The notes under the pieces: generated by a model
Databases searched by the model: none
The model's input: the letters and a program-made list of their open reading frames with translations, nothing else
What the model was told of the DNA's origin: nothing
Shown: positions 50,156 through 56,783 of the stretch, one piece after another
How the letters are laid out: each line of letters starts with the position of its first letter
How positions within the stretch are numbered: position 1 is the first letter of the stretch
Position numbers and translations under genes: made by a program
Source: Bacteroidales bacterium UBA6431
GTDB taxonomy: Bacteria > Bacteroidota > Bacteroidia > Bacteroidales > UBA932
Direction: 5' to 3'
NCBI GenBank assembly: GCA_002439095.1
Contig: DJOT01000007.1
Coordinates: 62,001 to 126,000 of the forward strand
DNA length: 64,000 bases

Positions 50156-51952
50156 TTATTTTTTGATTTTCACTTTTATGTTGTCGAGGTAGAGCCAGAG
50201 GGTGCTGTTACCTGGTGCCCCATCGGTCTCTGGTACAGTCCGCCAACTCAGGCGCAGAGGAGCCCCGACACCGGTCAAATAATAACTATATGTATGATTT
50301 ATATTCGTATATGACCCCGATGTCTCATTTACTTCAAATGAACCGGGAAATGTACCATCTTCATCACCACTGCTATAATTTTCCGATACTTTTATGAAGC
50401 CGACATGGACGGTTTGACTGACTTCAGGATTCTTAAACGGCCATGTTGTATACTCCTTCCGATCCATCGAATAGTCAAACTGGACATCAAGATCAACAAT
50501 TTTTCCATCTTTCAATCCGGAAAGGAAAGGGGAATCAGCACGTGCCGAATAATTGGCGAGAGCCGTCTCCCGCCGGCAGGCAAGCCTTATGGCCGTCCCG
50601 GCTTGTGCCCCGGCTCTGGCAGCACTCCAGCCATTCAAAAATGCTTTTGGATCAAAGCTCCCAGCACTGGAGCCACTATATTCATCATTCGAACTGAAAC
50701 TCTTCACCTCGCTGAAATCCTCGAAGAAGAGATACGGGCAGTCAAGACTCAAGCTCGCGCTCACGGCCGTGGACAGGTCGGCAATGGCAAGCGTATCGTG
50801 TAGAACGGCGTTTTCGGACTCGAAGCGAATTGCGACTTTCCGGTTCGAGAGAGTCCGGAACTGTTTTTCATCAAGCGTTTCTAGGAAAAAACTGTCCCCT
50901 TTTGAGAGCAGGCTGCCGTCAGCATTGACGTAAGTATATGTGTTCAAGTCTATTCCGGGCCAATTGACACCTTCCGGAAGACTCAAACTGATATTCTGGA
51001 GATCTTCACCAAGATTGTTGGAGGCAAGGGTGAAGTGGACCGTATACCGCGGACGTGTTTCCAAAGGCTGGAGAGGTACCGGCGTGATGTGCCCGGCCTC
51101 GAATGCCCGTCCCGAAAGGCTGAAATTCATGGCGGAGTACCGGGTAGCGGAATATAGTCTCACCTGCATGCTCTCCCCTGCCCCGTATGGGGTTTGAGGC
51201 GGGATAATGGCGGCCACGGCGGACTGCTTCGAATCGGCGGAGGATGCCTCCAAGGGAGTCCGTAGCTTCATTGTGATGCCGGTCGAGCCTTCTCCGACGG
51301 GGTTTGCACCGGCACTTGCCACGTCCACATCCAATTCTCCGGCAACGGTCTGCGGCATGGTGAACTCTATTTTCTCCACCGCTCCTTCCATCTCATCATT
51401 GCCCTCCGGAATATAGAATCTCAGGAAATGCAGGAGGTGTTTCATCCTGACTTTCAAAGGCTCCTCCACCGGTCCGGCTTCAGTGACAGGCTTGAGTTCC
51501 GGCCCTGTCACAGGTTCGGCCACCGTGATGTCAAGCCCCCCGGACACATCGCCGTTCTGGATCTTGGGTACTACGTAACGGGCTGTGACCCCGCTTGTGG
51601 ACAGCGGCTTCGGATATGAAATGTAATAGGTATATGTCCCCTCCGGCATGGGAGAAGGAAGTGTGGTGCCGAAATATGCCGTGCTTCTGGAGTTGTCTGG
51701 AGATGCAAAGTTTTTGAAAGTCTGATTATCAAGAGCATAAGACCCATCTGAAGCTTTAGCCCAAAGCGAGATCTCATCCCCTTCATCCCAGAGAAAATGC
51801 AGGCCGTCCGCAGACATTGAGGTCTTCGTCGACTGGTTCTCAAGCCCGAGAACCACCTCAACCGGACGAGGTTGCGGACTGTAATCCAATCCACATCCAC
51901 AAAGCAGCAGGGCAGCGGCCAGCCCCACGATAATAGTCTTACCTGACTTCAA
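50156..51952 (-). CDS. fimbrillin-like lipoprotein with C-terminal jelly-roll
   Basis: A 598-residue lipoprotein, first gene of the seven-gene run. MKSGKTIIVGLAAALLLCGC is the signal. The start codon is TTG at 51952, fixed by an in-frame stop three codons upstream and by the need for a signal peptide. The N-terminal region (about 28-310) is Mfa/fimbrillin-like: KTSMSADGLHFLWDEGDEIS and LLHFLRFYIPEGNDEM are recognisable. The C-terminal region (about 415-598), starting at YLFFEDFSEVKSF and ending with LWLYLDNIKVKIKK, looks like a jelly-roll carbohydrate-binding fold. A stretch around 50270-50400 is distinctly AT-rich. Fimbrial tip or adhesin role is inference. Confidence 0.75.
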   Translation of the reverse strand: MKSGKTIIVGLAAALLLCGCGLDYSPQPRPVEVVLGLENQSTKTSMSADGLHFLWDEGDEISLWAKASDGSYALDNQTFKNFASPDNSRSTAYFGTTLPSPMPEGTYTYYISYPKPLSTSGVTARYVVPKIQNGDVSGGLDITVAEPVTGPELKPVTEAGPVEEPLKVRMKHLLHFLRFYIPEGNDEMEGAVEKIEFTMPQTVAGELDVDVASAGANPVGEGSTGITMKLRTPLEASSADSKQSAVAAIIPPQTPYGAGESMQVRLYSATRYSAMNFSLSGRAFEAGHITPVPLQPLETRPRYTVHFTLASNNLGEDLQNISLSLPEGVNWPGIDLNTYTYVNADGSLLSKGDSFFLETLDEKQFRTLSNRKVAIRFESENAVLHDTLAIADLSTAVSASLSLDCPYLFFEDFSEVKSFSSNDEYSGSSAGSFDPKAFLNGWSAARAGAQAGTAIRLACRRETALANYSARADSPFLSGLKDGKIVDLDVQFDYSMDRKEYTTWPFKNPEVSQTVHVGFIKVSENYSSGDEDGTFPGSFEVNETSGSYTNINHTYSYYLTGVGAPLRLSWRTVPETDGAPGNSTLWLYLDNIKVKIKK

Positions 51953-51973
51953 ATCACATTAACTAACGTCCGG

Positions 51974-51981
51974 CAAAGTTA
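51974..51981 (-). promoter_or_regulatory. -7 element for the DUF4493/PCMD run
   Basis: The minus strand reads TAACTTTG, a TAnnTTTG match, 21 bases before the TTG start at 51952. It supports that start and would drive all seven genes down to 43261. Confidence 0.65.
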
Positions 51982-51995
51982 ATGAATTTTTATGA

Positions 51996-52088
51996 ACTGG
52001 AAAGTTTACCGTCTACTCCGCCATCGCCGGCAAGCTCGCGGCGGGATACAGGGATGAGGCGCAGCAGATTGTCAAGAAAATCAAGTGA
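51996..52088 (+). pseudogene. 3' coding relic of an unidentified gene
   Basis: Between an in-frame stop at 51993 and the TGA at 52086 one frame reads TGKFTVYSAIAGKLAAGYRD and ends with EAQQIVKKIK, a natural-looking helical protein C-terminus with no start codon. It appears to be what is left of a larger gene that was truncated. Family not recognised. Lies across the promoter region of the divergent run. Confidence 0.45.
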
Positions 52089-52152
52089 TTATTCCTGCAT
52101 GGTCAATTGACATATCCGGTTTTTCGCTATATTGCGGAAAAGGAGGACAATC

Positions 52153-52416
52153 ATGTGGGACACCATCGCTAATGCAATAATTATTGTAGCCATTTTTTAT
52201 TTTTTCCGATGGATCTTCCGAAAAATCAAAAATGGCATCGGGAATGCCGTTTACTATGTTTCTTCCGGGGAGATGGCAGATGACAGGAAGCGGTGCAAGT
52301 ACAGGGCCTGGAAGAGAAGGCAGAAAAAACTCGATGCCGCCCTCAAAGACGGAAGCATAGACCACGACACCTATGTCAGGGCCCAGATATGGCTTGAGAA
52401 GATACGGGACTGGTGA
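52153..52416 (+). CDS. small membrane protein, unknown function
   Basis: An 87-residue protein: MWDTIANAIIIVAIFYFFRW is one membrane helix, then a basic segment (IFRKIKNGIGNAVYYVSSGE) and a charged helix ending in HDTYVRAQIWLEKIRDW. The start ATG at 52153 has a perfect AGGAGG six bases upstream, rare in this window, and TTGACA/TATATT-like sequences further up, so it may have come from elsewhere. The tail (YKA-WKRRQKKLDAALKDGSID reading in part RKRCKYRAWKRRQKKL) is strongly basic. Function unknown; neighbours are relics and a toxin-antitoxin pair. Confidence 0.6.
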   Translation: MWDTIANAIIIVAIFYFFRWIFRKIKNGIGNAVYYVSSGEMADDRKRCKYRAWKRRQKKLDAALKDGSIDHDTYVRAQIWLEKIRDW

Positions 52417-52461
52417 TTCTCCTGTCCTTTATGGCTGCCGCAAGGCAGCTATTTTTGTATC

Positions 52462-52608
52462 ATGGCAAAGAGAATCACAGAAGAAGAGCTTCGGCTCAAC
52501 ATCACCGTGGCCCTTCACGCTGCGGGCGGACTTCCGTGCAACAAGGCTGAACAGTCGACGATACAGAAGAGGCCGCAGCCCAGAAAGAGCCACGGCCTCA
52601 AAATATGA
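52462..52608 (+). CDS. short ORF, possible truncated phage tail gene start
   Basis: A 48-codon ORF (MAKRITEEELRLNITVALHA at the start). The opening is like the N-terminus of Bacteroidetes phage tape-measure proteins, from memory, but the sequence departs after about 13 residues and ends early, so it may be a broken copy. The second half is basic. I cannot support a function. A small hairpin-like GGCTGCCGCAAGGCAGC precedes it (52431-52447). Confidence 0.3.
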   Translation: MAKRITEEELRLNITVALHAAGGLPCNKAEQSTIQKRPQPRKSHGLKI

Positions 52609-52618
52609 TTGCAACAGA

Positions 52619-53713
52619 TTAAAAAATCTTCGGGGAACGATATTTTGGAATATCGTATTTATCCGTGTCGTGTTTATATCTTGACACGGCAATGGACGGG
52701 CTTATGCCGAATCTCTTTGCATTCTCGGCAATGGCGGACACCACCCTATACGGATTCAGGCTGTCGGCCTCCTGCGACTTGATCTTTTTCCATACGTCTG
52801 ACGGAATCAGATGCTCCTCCGCAAATGCATCGGCTTCTTTCTCTGACCTGTCTTTGTCTACACAGTCTGACGCGATGAAAGATTGCCCGGATTCCTTCAG
52901 ATGAAGTGAGATGTGCCCCAACTCGTGCAAGACATCAAACGCCAGCTTGTCAAGGTCATTATGACGGTATGTGACTACGATTGCGCATCTGTCCTCCATC
53001 TTGGTTGAGAATGCGTCAATTGGCGTCTTCTCCAGCTTAGGCACATTAAGATAGGCGATGCCGCATTCCGCGAGTATGTCGTGTATCTTCTCCGTGGTCA
53101 GCGTTCCGGAATTCGCAAGCCCTGCAATTCTTGAGGCCGCGTCTTCAACGGCACCGTCACCGAACTCATCGGCTCCACTTTGTTTCGCCGCCTTGCATTT
53201 GGCTATGAAAAGCCAGGTGCGCATATTTTTCTCGTCCACCTGACACCTGTCGCTCTTCTTGAAATAGCCGCCGCAGCACATTTCCAAGCCCCCCAGTTCG
53301 GATATGTTCCCGAAAGACGAGAGCTTTGCAAGCCGCTTCGAGGCAGAGGTGAAGTCAATGCAAAAAGCATCATATATGGCCTTCAGGTTTACGGTAGCCC
53401 TCAATTCAATCTCCTTCTGCGCCGCTGCCGCCTCTTCTTTGCCCCTTTCCTCTATCTTCCGCTTGTAGTACGAATATTTGCTTTGCATATTTATCCACTC
53501 TATGGCCGGGATGCCAAGCGCCTTCTCCAGCTTCTCGGCGATCTTCTCACTGATGTCCATCCGGCCTTTTATGAGGGAGTTGAGATGGGGCGGTTGCATG
53601 CCGATCTCAGCGGAAAAGTCTTTCTGCCTGATGCCCCTTTCTTTCAGCTCCGCCGCCAGAATCTCCCCTGGGTGCGAAATGGAAAATGGTATGAACTCAT
53701 TTCTTGTTTCCAT
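52619..53713 (-). CDS. HigA-like antitoxin fused to ImmA/IrrE-type peptidase
   Basis: A 364-residue protein. The N-terminal part is a HigA-type helix-turn-helix (SISHPGEILAAELKERGIRQ, then KDFSAEIGMQPPHLNSLIKG and ALGIPAIEWINMQSKY). The middle (about 85-225) is helical. The C-terminal part contains AIVVTYRHNDLDKLAFDVLH followed by ELGHISLHLK, giving the HExxH zinc motif of ImmA/IrrE (COG2856) peptidases, with a downstream KEADAFAEEHLIP helix carrying the third ligand Glu. It overlaps the toxin gene by 17 bases. Antitoxin plus peptidase fusions may cleave their own repressor or a partner in response to damage. The start at METRNEF (53713) is preferred over the longer frame. Confidence 0.85.
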   Translation of the reverse strand: METRNEFIPFSISHPGEILAAELKERGIRQKDFSAEIGMQPPHLNSLIKGRMDISEKIAEKLEKALGIPAIEWINMQSKYSYYKRKIEERGKEEAAAAQKEIELRATVNLKAIYDAFCIDFTSASKRLAKLSSFGNISELGGLEMCCGGYFKKSDRCQVDEKNMRTWLFIAKCKAAKQSGADEFGDGAVEDAASRIAGLANSGTLTTEKIHDILAECGIAYLNVPKLEKTPIDAFSTKMEDRCAIVVTYRHNDLDKLAFDVLHELGHISLHLKESGQSFIASDCVDKDRSEKEADAFAEEHLIPSDVWKKIKSQEADSLNPYRVVSAIAENAKRFGISPSIAVSRYKHDTDKYDIPKYRSPKIF

Positions 53714-54029
53714 AATGTGTGGTATTAAGTTCCAAAATTTCAATCTCAATGCCTTCTTCCGATTCAGTAAATATGAGTCGCTCCACCCGCCCGTTCATTA
53801 TACGGACAGAACTCCTGCCGCTCATGTTATCAGTAAATCTCTCGTAGTGCAGGAAAGAGTAATTGTCCCTTAGGAATGCCGTGTTCGGGGCATACACAAA
53901 AGCGGATAAGGCCCTCGCAAGAGCACGCATAAATGCGCCGTCACGGACATACTTCTTGTATGCGCTCTTCTTTGACTTTCCTGTCGTGCAAAATTCTTCC
54001 AAATCACTGTCACTGAAGTTGACTTTCAT
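53697..54029 (-). CDS. HigB-type toxin (RelE superfamily)
   Basis: A 110-residue protein placed before the HigA-like antitoxin gene, as in higBA. The second half has HYERFTDNMSGRSSVRIMNG and VERLIFTESEEGIEIEILEL followed by NTTHYGNK, the conserved RelE/HigB core and C-terminal His-Tyr that contact and cut ribosome-bound mRNA. The N-terminal half is more variable. It has a recognisable promoter 18 bases upstream. Expected activity is translation-dependent mRNA cleavage, blocked by the antitoxin. Confidence 0.83.
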   Translation of the reverse strand: MKVNFSDSDLEEFCTTGKSKKSAYKKYVRDGAFMRALARALSAFVYAPNTAFLRDNYSFLHYERFTDNMSGRSSVRIMNGRVERLIFTESEEGIEIEILELNTTHYGNKK

Positions 54030-54046
54030 CTCGTTGTCGTTTTATG

Positions 54047-54080
54047 CAAATATAAAACCAAAAATCAAATTAATTACAAA
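54047..54080 (-). promoter_or_regulatory. promoter for the higBA-like operon
   Basis: On the minus strand TTTG (54080-54077), a 22-base spacer and TATATTTG (54054-54047) precede the toxin ATG by 17 bases. The region is very AT-rich and an autoregulation site would be expected here. Confidence 0.6.
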
Positions 54081-54494
54081 AAAAATGTAATTTTTAGCTC
54101 GTTGAAAAGCCACACAGGAAGACCCAAAGGGCGGAAGGTGTGTCTGAAACGTAGTGCTTATGACCTCTTGTATCCTTGTGAATATGCTAAAACTCAGTGA
54201 ATTACCTACTTCTATTTATCGCGAAACTTCAGACAACTCACTATATTGTGCATATTTCAACAATATACACAATGAAGAACTATCTCATTATCGTGCTTGC
54301 GGAAGGGGCTTGCATGAAAGCGTCGACGAACTCCCTCGATGTCTAAAGCGCATACAAGCTCATCCGCGCCAAGAAAACATGGAATCGGAGAAAGCCGAAT
54401 CAAAATCCGGGACAGAACTTGTCCCGATTTTGTCCCGTTTCGGGCTTAATTTTGCGCCTAATTTATTAGAAATTAGAGCGTTAGCCCTCTTTCG
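54081..54494. other. gene-poor region between TA module and tRNA-Ser
   Basis: No supported gene in 414 bases. A short frame from TTG 54102 to TGA 54200 reads SHTGRPKGRKVCLKRSAY and could be the end of a decayed recombinase. CGGGACA-N5-TGTCCCG (54408-54426) is a perfect inverted repeat, followed by a further TGTCCCG nearby. A frame at 54271 (MKNYLIIVLAEGACMKASTN) ends after 24 codons. The stretch looks like remains of mobile DNA next to a tRNA gene. Confidence 0.4.
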
Positions 54495-54582
54495 CGGAAA
54501 GACAGGGATTCGAACCCTGGAGCCGTTTTTGACGACCACACGCTTTCCAGACGTGCCTCTTCAGCCACTCGAGCATCTTTCC
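54495..54582 (-). tRNA. tRNA-Ser (GGA)
   Basis: An 88-nt class II tRNA on the minus strand: acceptor GGAAAGA/TCTTTCC with discriminator G, anticodon stem CACGT/GCGTG and loop CTGGAAA giving anticodon GGA (serine), a long variable arm as required for serine, and T loop TTCGAAT. CCA is not encoded. A promoter lies 40 bases upstream. Confidence 0.95.
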
Positions 54583-54621
54583 TGATTGCAGCACCCGGAG
54601 AAGCAACTCCGGAAGCGGCTG

Positions 54622-54653
54622 CAAATATACGAATAAAAAGCCTAAAGTTCCAA
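54622..54653 (-). promoter_or_regulatory. tRNA-Ser promoter
   Basis: On the minus strand TTG (54653-54651), a 21-base spacer and TATATTTG (54629-54622) lie 39 bases before the tRNA 5' end. It sits immediately downstream of the GT2 gene's stop (54661). Confidence 0.72.
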
Positions 54654-54660
54654 CTTTATT

Positions 54661-55992
54661 TTAACGCCCTCCCCTGTTCATCGCGATGCGCGCCTGCAGC
54701 TCCCATGTGCGGAGACGGTCCTTGTAGAGATTATTGGCATTGACTTTCTCAACATCAAGAGCCGCATCCGAATTGTCGTCCCAGCGCCGACAATCATAGA
54801 GCACATCCCAGATGCGGCCTATCTGATACTCTCGGCTGATCCGGAGTGCGACAGCATAATCCTCCCCGTATTTTGTCACCGGGAAATTGATCTGCCTGAG
54901 CAGCGGAGTCCAGAAGCCTCGAGGTGCACCGAGACCGTTGATCCTCAAAGCATTGTTGCGTCCGTTGTCCGGAGTCCACTCACGATGGTCGATGACCCCC
55001 GGAGGAAGCGGATTGAGGTTGATATCGGTAAGCTGATACGAGCCTATGACCATGGCGCAGTTCTGCTCCCGGAACGCATCCACGAACTTCTGCACGGTAT
55101 CCGGCCCGGAATAGACATCGTCCGAGTCGAGCTGGAGTGCGAAACGTCCGCAGGAAGGATGATGGACAGCAGCGTTCCAGTTGCCCCCTATGGCGTGATA
55201 GCCGGGGCCCTGCGCGATGTATACCAGACGCGGGTCGTCAAATGAGCGTATCACCTCCTGCGTACCGTCGGTGGAGTTGTCATCCACCACTATCACGTTG
55301 TAGCTGAATGATGTCTTCTGTCCAAGAGCCGAGCGGATTGCGTCGCCTATCGTGCGGACGCGGTTGCGGCAGGGTATCACCACCGAAGCCTCATAATCAA
55401 ACTTTCCGCCAAGAGAGAAATCCACACTCTTGAACTCAGGACGCAGCCACCCTCCAACAGCCTTGAGATGTGCCGTACATGCTTTCTCCATCTCTATCTG
55501 GACAGCCCGATTGCGAGGGTCAACATAATCGAACAACTTTTCCCCGGATTTGCGTGTATCCTGCTCCACCTCATAATAGAGGTATTCGTTGATATGGACA
55601 ATCCTTCCGAGACGGGACACCCTCAACCTCAAGTCATAAAGCGCCGCATACTCGTACTCTTCGTCCATCTGCGACACAGCAGCCCGCAGGACATCTGTCC
55701 TGTACAGCTGCACACCTCCGAAATCAAAGTCATCCCTCAGAGCACCTTCCTGCAAGTCAATGACCGGATGAGGAAAGACATCACCGTCTGCCGAGCGGAA
55801 ATGGTCGGCATAAACCATCGCTGCTCCGGTATAGGAAGCCACCTGAAGCATGCGTTCAAGCCCGAAATCAACCCATTCGAGTTCCATCGGATTCGTGTAT
55901 ATCAAAGTATAGGGAGATTCGCTCCGGGAAGCGACTTCGCGAAGCCTGGACGTGGATCCCCTGAAAGGAATGTCAAATCTGCTTACCATCAT
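54661..55992 (-). CDS. family 2 glycosyltransferase, two-domain
   Basis: A 443-residue protein. The N-terminal part (about 1-190) looks like a half GT-A domain (PMELEWVDFGLERMLQVASY, DHFRSADGDVFPHPVIDLQE, FDFGGVQLYRTDVL). The C-terminal part is a full GT2 domain: EASVVIPCRNRVRTIGDAIR, NVIVVDDNSTDGTQ, the DxD-like LQLDSDDVYSGPDTV and YGEDYAVALRISREYQIG with the acceptor-base Glu/Asp. It transfers a sugar from a nucleotide donor to a saccharide or lipid, probably in surface glycan or glycoprotein synthesis; donor unknown. Two ATG codons in a row (55992 and 55989) begin it. The divergent promoter at 56009 drives it. Confidence 0.85.
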   Translation of the reverse strand: MMVSRFDIPFRGSTSRLREVASRSESPYTLIYTNPMELEWVDFGLERMLQVASYTGAAMVYADHFRSADGDVFPHPVIDLQEGALRDDFDFGGVQLYRTDVLRAAVSQMDEEYEYAALYDLRLRVSRLGRIVHINEYLYYEVEQDTRKSGEKLFDYVDPRNRAVQIEMEKACTAHLKAVGGWLRPEFKSVDFSLGGKFDYEASVVIPCRNRVRTIGDAIRSALGQKTSFSYNVIVVDDNSTDGTQEVIRSFDDPRLVYIAQGPGYHAIGGNWNAAVHHPSCGRFALQLDSDDVYSGPDTVQKFVDAFREQNCAMVIGSYQLTDINLNPLPPGVIDHREWTPDNGRNNALRINGLGAPRGFWTPLLRQINFPVTKYGEDYAVALRISREYQIGRIWDVLYDCRRWDDNSDAALDVEKVNANNLYKDRLRTWELQARIAMNRGGR

Positions 55993-56008
55993 AGATAATG
56001 TTTGAGTG

Positions 56009-56016
56009 CAAAAGTA
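56009..56016 (-). promoter_or_regulatory. -7 element for the GT2 gene
   Basis: The minus strand reads TACTTTTG, 17 bases before the first ATG at 55992. It is only 13 bases from the divergent -7 element at 56029. Confidence 0.65.
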
Positions 56017-56028
56017 AATAAAAAGCAG

Positions 56029-56036
56029 TAAATTTG
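56029..56036 (+). promoter_or_regulatory. -7 element for the polyprenol-phosphate mannosyltransferase-like gene
   Basis: TAAATTTG matches TAnnTTTG and ends 21 bases before the ATG at 56058. The ORF starting at 56034 therefore cannot be the true start. Confidence 0.65.
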
Positions 56037-56057
56037 CAGAACAAGGACACTGAAAAT

Positions 56058-56783
56058 ATGGAACGGAAACTTGTCATCATCCCGACCTACAACGAGATAG
56101 AGAACATATCAAAAATCACGGAAGCCGTCTTGAGCATTGAGGGCCAATATGACATCCTCGTCATCGACGACGGCTCTCCGGACGGCACAGGCGAGGAGGT
56201 CAAAAAACTCCAAACCCAGTACCCTCAGAGGCTGCACCTTATAGAGAGAAGCGGCAAACTTGGTCTGGGCACGGCATACGTGACCGGATTCAAGTGGGCC
56301 CTTGAAAACGGCTACGACTACATCTTCGAGATGGATGCCGACTTCTCCCACAACCCCCAGGACCTCCCGAGGCTGCTCAAGCCTGTGCAGGAAGGAATTG
56401 CGGACATGTCCGTAGGCTCGCGCTACTGCGACGGCATCAATGTCGTGAACTGGCCTATCTCACGCATTCTCATCTCCTACTGCGCCTCCATTTATGTCAG
56501 GACAGTCCTTGGATTCAGGATATTCGACAGCACAGCGGGCTTTGTATGCTACTCACACAAGGTACTAGAGACCATCGACCTCGATACCGTAAGGATGAAA
56601 GGCTACGGCTTCCAGATAGAGCTGAAGTACACAGCCAAAAGGCTCGGTTTCCGCATCGCCGAAGTGCCTGTAGTGTTCGTCAACCGCAAGGAAGGCACAT
56701 CCAAAATGTCCGGAAGCATCTTCGGCGAAGCATTTTGGGGTGTGCTTGCCCTGAGATTCAGAAAAATCCGTCCGAAACAATGA
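56058..56783 (+). CDS. polyprenol monophosphate mannosyltransferase-like GT2
   Basis: A 241-residue GT2 enzyme of the dolichol/polyprenol-phosphate mannose synthase type. KLVIIPTYNEIENISKITEAV, DILVIDDGSPDGTGEEVKKL, GKLGLGTAYVTGFKWALENG, and EMDADFSHNPQDLPRLL (DxD) are the donor and metal site. The late SVGSRYCDGINVVNW is the acceptor-site loop. There is no C-terminal membrane part, so it belongs to the short soluble or membrane-associated form. It would make polyprenyl-phosphate sugar for protein or lipid glycosylation. It overlaps tex by 4 bases (ATGA). Confidence 0.88.
   Translation: MERKLVIIPTYNEIENISKITEAVLSIEGQYDILVIDDGSPDGTGEEVKKLQTQYPQRLHLIERSGKLGLGTAYVTGFKWALENGYDYIFEMDADFSHNPQDLPRLLKPVQEGIADMSVGSRYCDGINVVNWPISRILISYCASIYVRTVLGFRIFDSTAGFVCYSHKVLETIDLDTVRMKGYGFQIELKYTAKRLGFRIAEVPVVFVNRKEGTSKMSGSIFGEAFWGVLALRFRKIRPKQ

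Noticed and set aside
54154..54585. A 143-codon plus-strand ORF near tRNA-Ser
   Set aside because: It runs through the tRNA-Ser gene, which is a clear cloverleaf on the other strand.
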